DNA from: an uncultured Bacteroidales bacterium
Lineage (GTDB): Bacteria > Bacteroidota > Bacteroidia > Bacteroidales > Bacteroidaceae
Reading direction: 5' to 3'
Length of the DNA stretch: 5,009 bases
NCBI GenBank assembly: GCA_947367415.1
Contig: CANBEE010000202.1
Location: 1 to 5,009 of the forward strand
Below are positions 1-5,009 of this stretch, piece after piece. Position numbers and translations under genes: made by a program. The first letter of the stretch is position 1. Each line of letters opens with the position of its first letter. Under the pieces are notes generated by a model that saw only the letters and a list, made by a program, of their open reading frames with translations, searched no databases and was not told where the DNA came from.

Positions 1-86
1 CAACTAAGGCCATCAGTCAGTTATTAGGTATCTTGAGCGATTATTATAAAAAGGATAGGGCAGGGGAATTGGACTTGGAGAATTAA
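1..86 (+). CDS. C-terminal end of an unidentified protein, possibly DUF4924 family (partial)
   Basis: The only open + strand frame from the left edge starts at base 3 and ends at the TAA at 84-86. It encodes 27 residues, starting TKAISQLLGILSDYY and ending in a charged KKDRAGELDLEN tail. The piece looks like an amphipathic helix with a charged end and has no membrane segment. From memory, Bacteroidales DUF4924 proteins (roughly 180 residues, function unknown) end in a similar way, with a leucine-rich helix, a YxK-type charged stretch and a short GEL/GKL tail. A DUF4924 gene next to rfbD would also fit what I recall of related genomes. The family assignment is tentative because so little of the gene is visible. 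Only 45 bases separate its stop from the preferred rfbD start, so the two are probably co-transcribed. Confidence 0.6.
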   Translation, partial: TKAISQLLGILSDYYKKDRAGELDLEN

Positions 87-131
87 AACTATAGTTATTC
101 ATGAAATAGCTGATTGAATATGAACTGTCAA

Positions 132-983
132 ATGAAAAATATATTGATTACCGGTGCCAACGGTCAGCTTGGCAATGAAATGCGTGTGGTGTCTGCTGAG
201 CAGCAAGAGTTGGTGTATCACTTTACCGATGTGGCAGAACTCGACATCTGCGACATTGAGGCTATAGAGCGCTTCGTAGTAGAGCATGCCATCGATTGCA
301 TTGTCAACTGTGCTGCCTATACCAACGTGAACAAGGCCGAGGAAGATACCCTGTTGTGCGACAAACTCAACCACCTCGCTCCTGCTAATCTTGCCCGTGT
401 GGCGGCCAAGCATCAGATAGGACTCATACATGTATCGACGGACTATGTGTTCAACGGAGAGCATCATATCCCTTACCATGAGGATGATGCTACTTGCCCC
501 AACTCTGTGTATGGTTCTACCAAGCTGGCTGGCGAGCAAGCTATACGGGAGATTCATCCCGAGGCTGTCATCATCCGTACGGCATGGCTCTATAGTACCT
601 TCGGAAATAACTTCGTGAAGACTATGCTGCGCCTCGGAAGCGAACGCGAGGAACTGGGTGTAGTGTTCGACCAAATAGGTACTCCTACCTATGCTCGCGA
701 CCTGGCCCGTGCCATACAGCATATTTTGCATCAAGGTATTGTGCCCGGTATCTACCATTACAGCAACGAGGGAGTGTGCTCGTGGTACGACTTTACGAAG
801 ATGATATTTGTTTTGGGTGGCATCAATAGTTGTAACCTGAAACCCCTGCATACCGATGAATATCCCACACCAGCTGCACGCCCTCATTATTCTGTGCTTG
901 ACAAGACAAAGATTAAACAAACCTACGGCGTTGCAGTTCCCTATTGGATGGATTCGCTGAAAGAGTGCCTTGCGGCGCTGTGA
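132..983 (+). CDS. rfbD: dTDP-4-dehydrorhamnose reductase (RmlD/RfbD)
   Basis: This 283-residue cytoplasmic enzyme is predicted to reduce dTDP-4-keto-L-rhamnose to dTDP-L-rhamnose with NAD(P)H. That is the last step of the pathway supplying L-rhamnose for surface polysaccharides. It is an extended short-chain dehydrogenase with a Rossmann fold. Visible motifs are the N-terminal nucleotide-binding TGANGQLG (residues 7-14), an AAYTNVNKAE segment (61-70), STDYVF (102-107) with the catalytic Thr103, and the catalytic pair Tyr127/Lys131 in YGSTK. RTAWLYS (149-155), DQIGTPTYARDLA from Asp180, a GIYHYSN segment near 206-212 and a C-terminal RPHYSVLDK segment follow. Length and motif order are normal for the family. 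The ATG at 132 is preferred because family members usually begin MKxILITGAxGQLG. An ATG at 120 and a TTG at 114 would add 4 or 6 residues with no family support. A small oddity is Asn67, where many homologues have Asp (VDKAE). No other rml genes are visible in the window. Confidence 0.93.
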   Translation: MKNILITGANGQLGNEMRVVSAEQQELVYHFTDVAELDICDIEAIERFVVEHAIDCIVNCAAYTNVNKAEEDTLLCDKLNHLAPANLARVAAKHQIGLIHVSTDYVFNGEHHIPYHEDDATCPNSVYGSTKLAGEQAIREIHPEAVIIRTAWLYSTFGNNFVKTMLRLGSEREELGVVFDQIGTPTYARDLARAIQHILHQGIVPGIYHYSNEGVCSWYDFTKMIFVLGGINSCNLKPLHTDEYPTPAARPHYSVLDKTKIKQTYGVAVPYWMDSLKECLAAL

Positions 984-1026
984 TGAATTGGTAAAAAAAC
1001 TCAACAGATGCTAAGATATGCATTGC

Positions 1027-1062
1027 TTTGTCCACAAGTATGTGGGAAAAAGTGTACTTTTG
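1027..1062 (+). promoter_or_regulatory. Likely Bacteroidetes-type promoter for rel
   Basis: A perfect match to the Bacteroidetes -7 element TAnnTTTG is present as TACTTTTG at 1055-1062. A TTTG that could act as the -33 element lies at 1027-1030. The 24-base spacer is longer than the usual 19-21, so the upstream element is less certain than the -7 box. Transcription would begin around 1067-1070, giving a leader of about 50 bases before the rel ATG at 1118. This is the only consensus-like promoter I see between rfbD and rel, and no convincing terminator follows rfbD, so read-through from upstream is also possible. Confidence 0.5.
1031..1046. repeat. Short inverted repeat in the rel promoter spacer
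   Basis: CCACA (1032-1036), a 4-base AGTA spacer and TGTGG (1041-1045) form a perfect 5-base-pair inverted repeat. T1031/G1046 can add a wobble pair. It lies between the proposed -33 and -7 elements of the rel promoter, where a repressor or activator could bind. It is not followed by a T-tract on either strand, so it does not look like an intrinsic terminator. A 5-base repeat is common by chance, so a role as an operator is only a suggestion. Confidence 0.3.
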
Positions 1063-1113
1063 TATTCCGAAGGTAACATCAAGTAACTCTCAGTAAAGTC
1101 AATTAAAAGTACA
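1053..1113. repeat. 9-bp inverted repeat spanning the rel leader
   Basis: TGTACTTTT at 1053-1061 and AAAAGTACA at 1105-1113 are exact reverse complements separated by 43 bases. The left arm overlaps the proposed -7 box (1055-1062), and the right arm ends four bases before the rel start codon at 1118. The predicted transcript starts downstream of the left arm, so the repeat would not form a hairpin in a transcript from that promoter. It could form one in read-through RNA from rfbD. It might also be two DNA-binding half-sites. The sequence is AT-rich, so chance is not excluded. Confidence 0.35.
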
Positions 1114-1117
1114 AGCC

Positions 1118-3343
1118 ATGGGCGAAACGAAAGATATATCATTCTTCACTCCCGAAGAACAGGCACGGTTAGTAGAGCTGAAGAGTCGGTTGCAAGAATT
1201 TGCGGGTGACTGCTTGCGTCCCGAAGATACGGAACGTATGCACAATTTGCTCGCTACGGCAATCGAGGAGGGACGATTACAGCGCGATAGCTTCGGGCTG
1301 AATCCCATTGTCAATAATCTGCAGACGGCAATCATTGTGGTTGATGAAATGGGTATGCGTCGGGCGGCCATTATCAGTATCCTGCTCCACGATATCGTAA
1401 AGAACGGCTTTATTAGCACTGATGCGGTGGCTACTCAGTTTGGAACTGATGTGGCAGGTATACTTGGTGGACTGGTGCGTATTAACAAACTCTATGAAAA
1501 GAATCCGACTATCGAGTCGGAGAACTTCCGCAACCTGCTGCTCTCCTTTGCCGAGGACATGCGTGTGATCCTTATCATGATTGCCGACCGCGTCAATATC
1601 ATGCGCCAGATTAAGGATAGCGAGAATGAGGCAGCACGCCTGCAGGTAGCCAACGAGGCGGCCTACCTGTATGCTCCGTTGGCACATAAGCTGGGCTTGT
1701 ACAAGCTGAAGTCGGAACTGGAGGACCTCTCGCTCAAGTACACGCAGCACGATATGTATTACCATATCAAGGAGAAGCTCAATGCCACCAAGGCTGCCCG
1801 CGACAAGTATATCGCCGCGTTCATCGACCCTATAGACAAGAAACTCGCTGCTGCCGGACTCAAGTACCACATCAAGGGACGTACGAAGAGCATCCACTCC
1901 ATCAGCCAGAAGATGAAGAAGCAGAAGACCAACTTCGAGGGCATATACGACCTCTTTGCCATCCGCATCATCCTGGACTCGGAGTACGAGAAGGAGAAGC
2001 AGGAGTGCTGGCAGGCCTACTCCATCGTGACCGACATGTACCAGCCCAACCCCAAGCGCCTGCGCGACTGGCTCTCCATACCGAAGAGCAACGGCTACGA
2101 GTCGCTACACACCACGGTGATGGGGCCCGAGGGCAAGTGGGTGGAGGTGCAGATACGCACCGAGCGCATGGACGAGATTGCCGAGCGCGGACTGGCTGCC
2201 CACTGGCGATACAAGGGTGTGAAGAGCGAGACGGGCCTTGACGAATGGCTCACAAGCATACGCGAGGCACTGGAGCACACGGACGATGACGGCATCGAAC
2301 TGATGGACCAGTTCAAGATGGACCTCTACAAGGACGACGTGTTTGTGTTCACCCCGAAGGGCGACCTCTTCAAACTGCCCCACGGAGCCACGGTGCTCGA
2401 CTTTGCCTTCCATATACATACTAATGTGGGGAGCCGCTGCACTGGAGCCAAGGTCAACGGCAAGCACGCCCAGCTGCGCTATGTGCTCAACAATGGCGAC
2501 CAGGTGGAGATACTCACCTCGAGCACGCAGACTCCCAAGCAGGGCTGGCTCGACATCGTCACTACCTCGAAGGCACGCGCCAAGATACGCCAGAGCCTCA
2601 AGGAGATAGAGTCGCGCCAGGCAGCCTTTGCCCGCGAAACCATAGAGCGCAAGTTCAAGAACCGCAAGATAGAGTACGATGAGCCCACGATGATGCGCCT
2701 CATCCGTCAGATGGGCTACAAGCAGGTGACGGAGTTCTATCAGAAGATAGCCGAGGGCTCGCTCGATGTAAACCAATTCATCGACCGCTACGTGCAGACC
2801 ATAGAGCAAGTGACCGAGCCGCACGATGTGGTGACCCGCAGTGCCGAGGGATATAACCTGCAACAAGACGAACAACTCAAGCAAAGCTTCTCGGGCGATG
2901 TGCTCGTGATAGACCAGAACCTCAAGGGTATCGACTTCAAGCTCGCCCATTGCTGCAACCCCATCTACGGCGACGAGGTGTTCGGCTTTGTCACCACGGG
3001 CGGCGGCATCAAGATACACCGCTGCGACTGCCCCAACGCTTCCGACCTGCACTCCCGCTTCGGCTACCGTGTGGTCAAGGCCCGTTGGGCAGGCAAGAGC
3101 AAGGGGTCGCTCTATCCAATCACACTCACTGTTATCGGCCACGATGATATTGGAATAGTCAATAATATTACCTCCATTATATCGAAGGAGGAGAACATAC
3201 AGCTGCGCAACATCAGCATCAACTCTCACGACGGACTCTTCTCGGGAACACTTACCGTGATGATTGAGGAGAACGCCCGCCTGCAAGCCTTGGTGAAGAA
3301 GTTGCGTACGGTGAAGGGAGTGAAGCAGGTAAACAGAAATTGA
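1118..3343 (+). CDS. rel: RelA/SpoT family (p)ppGpp synthetase with degenerate hydrolase domain
   Basis: This complete 741-residue long Rel protein is predicted to transfer pyrophosphate from ATP to GDP/GTP, making the stringent-response alarmone (p)ppGpp, probably on stalled ribosomes. The domains run in the usual order. The HD hydrolase-type domain spans about 40-215. The synthetase domain spans about 245-370, with GRTK at 254-257, YDLFAIR at 277-283, RLRD at 314-317, NGYESLHT at 325-332 and VEVQIRT at 342-348. The TGS domain (about 406-468) contains FHIHTNVGSRCTGAKVNG. A helical region follows, then a Cys-rich zinc-finger-like domain with HCC (611-613) and HRCDC (634-638), and a C-terminal ACT domain (about 663-740). 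Synthetase residues look intact. The hydrolase site does not: after His91-Asp92 the expected Glu-Asp pair is Lys95-Asn96, and IADRVNIMR (155-163) replaces the usual LADRLHNMR. I infer a synthetase-only enzyme, so a hydrolase should be encoded elsewhere. Bacteroides species are known to carry two long Rel-type genes. The ATG at 1118 is the natural start. The middle of the gene is clearly GC-richer than its ends. Confidence 0.95.
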   Translation: MGETKDISFFTPEEQARLVELKSRLQEFAGDCLRPEDTERMHNLLATAIEEGRLQRDSFGLNPIVNNLQTAIIVVDEMGMRRAAIISILLHDIVKNGFISTDAVATQFGTDVAGILGGLVRINKLYEKNPTIESENFRNLLLSFAEDMRVILIMIADRVNIMRQIKDSENEAARLQVANEAAYLYAPLAHKLGLYKLKSELEDLSLKYTQHDMYYHIKEKLNATKAARDKYIAAFIDPIDKKLAAAGLKYHIKGRTKSIHSISQKMKKQKTNFEGIYDLFAIRIILDSEYEKEKQECWQAYSIVTDMYQPNPKRLRDWLSIPKSNGYESLHTTVMGPEGKWVEVQIRTERMDEIAERGLAAHWRYKGVKSETGLDEWLTSIREALEHTDDDGIELMDQFKMDLYKDDVFVFTPKGDLFKLPHGATVLDFAFHIHTNVGSRCTGAKVNGKHAQLRYVLNNGDQVEILTSSTQTPKQGWLDIVTTSKARAKIRQSLKEIESRQAAFARETIERKFKNRKIEYDEPTMMRLIRQMGYKQVTEFYQKIAEGSLDVNQFIDRYVQTIEQVTEPHDVVTRSAEGYNLQQDEQLKQSFSGDVLVIDQNLKGIDFKLAHCCNPIYGDEVFGFVTTGGGIKIHRCDCPNASDLHSRFGYRVVKARWAGKSKGSLYPITLTVIGHDDIGIVNNITSIISKEENIQLRNISINSHDGLFSGTLTVMIEENARLQALVKKLRTVKGVKQVNRN

Positions 3344-3369
3344 AAATTTGCATAATAAGAACTAGGAAC

Positions 3370-3828
3370 ATGAAGAAGTACATTTTAATGGTAGCCATGC
3401 TGCTTGCAGCAGTTACTGGTTTTGCCCAAGAAGAGGTAAAGCCTAAGGATAAAGGTGAAATGAAGTTTGAGAAAACACGTCATAACTTTGGCGTTTTCTC
3501 GCAAGATACAGCCGTGGTAAGCCATGAGTTTGTATTCACTAATGTGGGCAAGTCACCGCTTATCATTCATCAAGCCAACGCCTCGTGTGGCTGCACCGTT
3601 CCTGAATATACGCTCGAACCCATTATGCCGGGGGAGAAGGGTAAGATTTCCGTTACATACAATGGAAAGAATCGTCGCCCTGGCGTCTTCCGTAAGAGTG
3701 TCACCATCCACAACAATGGTCGCCAATCTCCCATACGCATCTATATCGAAGGCGAGATGATTGAATCAGAGAATGCGATAAAGCCCGTGGAGATAGTGCA
3801 GGATAGTACATTGTACATCGGTGATTAA
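3370..3828 (+). CDS. Exported DUF1573 domain protein
   Basis: This 152-residue protein belongs to the DUF1573 family, which is common in Bacteroidetes and has no firmly established biochemical role. Residues 1-19 (MKKYILMVAMLLAAVTGFA) form a classic Sec signal peptide with a likely cut after Ala19, before Gln20. There is no lipobox cysteine, so it should be a soluble periplasmic or secreted protein. The mature part looks like one immunoglobulin-like beta-sandwich. It has HNFGVF (38-43), a VFTNVGKSPL segment (55-64) and the family hallmark SCGCTVPEY (72-80), followed by PGEKGKISVTYN (87-98) and RRPGVFRKSVTIHNN (102-116). The two hallmark cysteines could form a disulfide or bind a ligand, which is inferred. 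The ATG at 3370 is chosen because it begins the signal peptide directly. A TTG at 3340 would overlap the rel stop codon and add an unlikely extension. It starts 26 bases after rel with no separate promoter visible, so co-transcription with rel is likely. Confidence 0.88.
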   Translation: MKKYILMVAMLLAAVTGFAQEEVKPKDKGEMKFEKTRHNFGVFSQDTAVVSHEFVFTNVGKSPLIIHQANASCGCTVPEYTLEPIMPGEKGKISVTYNGKNRRPGVFRKSVTIHNNGRQSPIRIYIEGEMIESENAIKPVEIVQDSTLYIGD

Positions 3829-3861
3829 GTGACGTGCAAAAAAGAATAAAATAATAAAAAA

Positions 3862-3898
3862 AGCGGATAATCATTTGTATAATCAAAATAAATCCGCT
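3862..3898. repeat. 7-bp inner inverted repeat, possible operator or reverse-strand terminator
   Basis: AGCGGAT (3862-3868) and ATCCGCT (3892-3898) are exact reverse complements around a 23-base AT-rich loop. On the + strand the right arm is followed by AAATTCG rather than a T-tract, so this is a poor intrinsic terminator for the rel-DUF1573 transcript. Read on the - strand, the same repeat is followed by a T-rich run (complement of the A-rich 3838-3861), as in a terminator, but no - strand gene is visible to use it and the loop is long. The arms flank the TTTG proposed as the uxaC -33 element, so a role as an operator is equally possible. An ATAATCA direct repeat (3867-3873 and 3879-3885) lies partly inside the loop. 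Confidence 0.4.
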
Positions 3899-3905
3899 AA
3901 ATTCG
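3874..3905 (+). promoter_or_regulatory. Likely Bacteroidetes-type promoter for uxaC
   Basis: TTTG at 3874-3877 is followed, after a 20-base spacer, by TAAATTCG at 3898-3905. The latter differs from the -7 consensus TAnnTTTG at one position. The spacer length is within the usual 19-21. Transcription would begin near 3910-3914 and leave a leader of about 35 bases before the uxaC ATG at 3948. The leader is A-rich and lacks a Shine-Dalgarno sequence, which is normal in this phylum. Both elements sit within or next to the arms of two inverted repeats, which suggests that the promoter is regulated. Confidence 0.55.
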
Positions 3906-3947
3906 TCACTTGCGAATACATTATACAACTTATAAAAATAGCAACGT

Positions 3948-5009
3948 ATGAAAAACTTTATGGATGAAAACTTTCTGTTGACCACCGAAACGGCGCAGAA
4001 GTTGTATCACGAGCATGCCAAGAAGATGCCCATCATCGACTATCATTGTCACCTTATCCCACAGATGGTAGCTGATGACCATCAGTTCCGTTCACTTACA
4101 GAAATCTGGCTTGGTGGCGATCACTACAAGTGGCGTGCCATGCGTACCAACGGTGTTGACGAGCGCTATTGCACAGGCAAGGACACTACCGATTGGGAGA
4201 AGTTTGAAAAATGGGCTGAGACCGTACCCTATACCTTCCGTAATCCTCTTTATCACTGGACACACTTAGAGCTGAAGACCGCATTCGGTATTGACAAGAT
4301 CTTGAGTCCGAAGACAGCACGCGAGATTTACGAGGAATGTAACGAGAAGCTGAAGCAACCCGAGTATACTGCTCGCGGATTCATGCGTCGTTACAACGTT
4401 GAGGTGGTTTGTACAACTGACGATCCCGTTGACACACTCGAATATCATATCAAAACCCGTGAAAGCGGTTTCGAGGTGAAGATGTTGCCCACATGGCGTC
4501 CCGATAAAGCTATGGCCGTAGAGGTTCCCGCCAACTTCCGTGCCTACATCGACAAACTGTCTGAGGTGAGTGGTGTTACCATCAGCAAGTTCAGCGATGT
4601 CATCGAGGCGCTGCGTGTACGTCACAAATTCTTCGAGGAGCAAGGCTGTAAGCTCAGCGATCACGGTATCGAGGAGTTCTACGCTGAGGACTACACCGAT
4701 GCAGAAATTGAAGCTATATTTAATAAGGTATATGGTGGCACCGAGCTCACCAAGGAGGAGATTCTGAAGTACAAGAGTGCCATGATGATTGAGTTCGGTA
4801 TCATGGATGCAGAAACCGGCTGGACACAACAGTTCCACTACGGAGCTATACGCGACAACAACAGCAAGATGTTCAAACTCCTCGGTCCTGACACCGGTTT
4901 CGACTCTATCGGCGAGTTCACTACAGCTAAGGCTATGGCCAAGTATCTCGACAAACTCAACACCATGGGCAAGCTGGCCAAGACTATCCTCTACAACCTC
5001 AATCCCTGC
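3948..5009 (+). CDS. uxaC: Uronate isomerase (glucuronate/galacturonate isomerase), 3' end cut by the window edge
   Basis: An open frame runs from the ATG at 3948 to the window edge with no stop, giving 354 residues of a family that is usually about 470 long. UxaC (EC 5.3.1.12) is a cytoplasmic amidohydrolase-fold enzyme. It converts D-glucuronate to D-fructuronate and D-galacturonate to D-tagaturonate, the first step in using pectin- or glycan-derived hexuronates. The start MKNFMDENFLL matches the family N-terminus. Recognisable segments are DYHCHL (31-36) with metal-site histidines 33 and 35, IWLGGDHYKWRAMRTNGV (53-70), NPLYHWTHLEL (99-109), VCTTDDP (154-160), LPTWRPDKA (180-188), CKLSDHG (234-240) and QQFHYGAIR (294-302). 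LLGPDTGFDSI (311-321) and TILYNLNP (346-353) close the visible part. The residue after DYHCHL is Ile37, where related proteins I recall have Asn or Pro; this is minor. It has its own likely promoter and appears to begin a new transcription unit. Further hexuronate genes may follow to the right. Confidence 0.95.
   Translation, partial: MKNFMDENFLLTTETAQKLYHEHAKKMPIIDYHCHLIPQMVADDHQFRSLTEIWLGGDHYKWRAMRTNGVDERYCTGKDTTDWEKFEKWAETVPYTFRNPLYHWTHLELKTAFGIDKILSPKTAREIYEECNEKLKQPEYTARGFMRRYNVEVVCTTDDPVDTLEYHIKTRESGFEVKMLPTWRPDKAMAVEVPANFRAYIDKLSEVSGVTISKFSDVIEALRVRHKFFEEQGCKLSDHGIEEFYAEDYTDAEIEAIFNKVYGGTELTKEEILKYKSAMMIEFGIMDAETGWTQQFHYGAIRDNNSKMFKLLGPDTGFDSIGEFTTAKAMAKYLDKLNTMGKLAKTILYNLNPC

Larger units (their letters stand above)
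3827..3911. repeat. 8-bp outer inverted repeat between the DUF1573 gene and uxaC
   Basis: AAGTGACG at 3827-3834 and CGTCACTT at 3904-3911 are exact reverse complements. The left arm begins within the TAA stop codon of the DUF1573 gene. The right arm overlaps the end of the proposed uxaC -7 box and reaches about the predicted transcription start. It encloses a second inverted repeat (3862-3898). The two repeats do not share a centre (about 3869 versus 3880). They could form a stacked RNA structure in transcripts reading through from rel, or be DNA-binding sites for a uxaC regulator. Either role is inference. Confidence 0.4.

Noticed and set aside
87..96. AACTATAGTT perfect 10-base palindrome just after the first gene
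   Set aside because: It is short and AT-rich with no accompanying promoter element or T-tract, so chance is the simplest explanation.
114..131. TTG at 114 or ATG at 120 as the rfbD start
   Set aside because: Both add a short tail (NMNCQ) not typical of the family. The ATG at 132 gives the usual MKNILITGA beginning. The ATG at 120 cannot be fully excluded.
99..1004. A 301-codon open frame on the - strand covering rfbD
   Set aside because: It mirrors the rfbD frame almost end to end and its translation resembles no family I know, while rfbD has all its catalytic motifs.
984..1026. Possible terminator after rfbD
   Set aside because: No GC-rich stem followed by a T-run could be found; only an A-run is present.
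2105..3286. A 393-codon open frame on the - strand, inside rel
   Set aside because: It lies entirely antisense to the conserved Rel coding frame, in the GC-rich part where stop codons are rare on the opposite strand. Its translation is rich in Leu, Val, Ala and His with no recognisable domain.
3340..3369. TTG at 3340 as an earlier start for the DUF1573 gene
   Set aside because: It overlaps the rel stop codon and would put ten residues, including charged ones, before a normal signal peptide that starts cleanly at the ATG at 3370.
4266..4838. A 190-codon open frame on the - strand inside uxaC
   Set aside because: The + strand frame is unmistakable uronate isomerase, and the antisense translation has no recognisable motif.
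1..5009. CRISPR array, tRNA/rRNA, insertion sequence, toxin-antitoxin or defence genes
   Set aside because: I saw no regularly spaced repeats, tRNA-like cloverleaf, transposase motifs or terminal repeats. The genes present account for almost all of the window.

Overview
The window looks like a stretch of chromosome from a member of the Bacteroidales, most likely Prevotella-like. Three things point there. The proteins read like Bacteroidales orthologues: the reductase, the long Rel protein, a DUF1573 protein and uronate isomerase. The start codons lack strong Shine-Dalgarno sequences and sit behind A-rich leaders. Two intergenic regions carry matches to the Bacteroidetes -33 TTTG / -7 TAnnTTTG promoter. 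The genus is an inference from protein resemblance and is not proven.

All supported genes are on the + strand. Bases 1-86 hold the last 27 codons of a gene that begins outside the window, possibly a DUF4924-family protein. A 45-base gap leads to rfbD (132-983), a dTDP-4-dehydrorhamnose reductase of the sugar-nucleotide pathway. A 134-base intergenic region (984-1117) carries a likely promoter and two inverted repeats. It precedes a complete 741-residue RelA/SpoT family (p)ppGpp synthetase (1118-3343). After 26 bases comes a small exported DUF1573 protein (3370-3828), probably co-transcribed with rel. A 119-base AT-rich intergenic region (3829-3947) holds two inverted repeats and a good promoter candidate. 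It is followed by uxaC, uronate isomerase, which runs off the right edge (3948-5009, about three quarters of the usual length).

The window reads as a stringent-response gene and its small exported neighbour, between a cell-surface sugar-precursor gene and a hexuronate catabolism gene. I see no mobile element, CRISPR array, RNA gene or defence system, and nothing that amounts to a wholly new system. The points most worth a second look are these. The Rel protein has lost several residues of the ppGpp hydrolase site while keeping an intact synthetase site. The rel and uxaC promoters are both embedded in inverted repeats. Base composition changes sharply inside rel.
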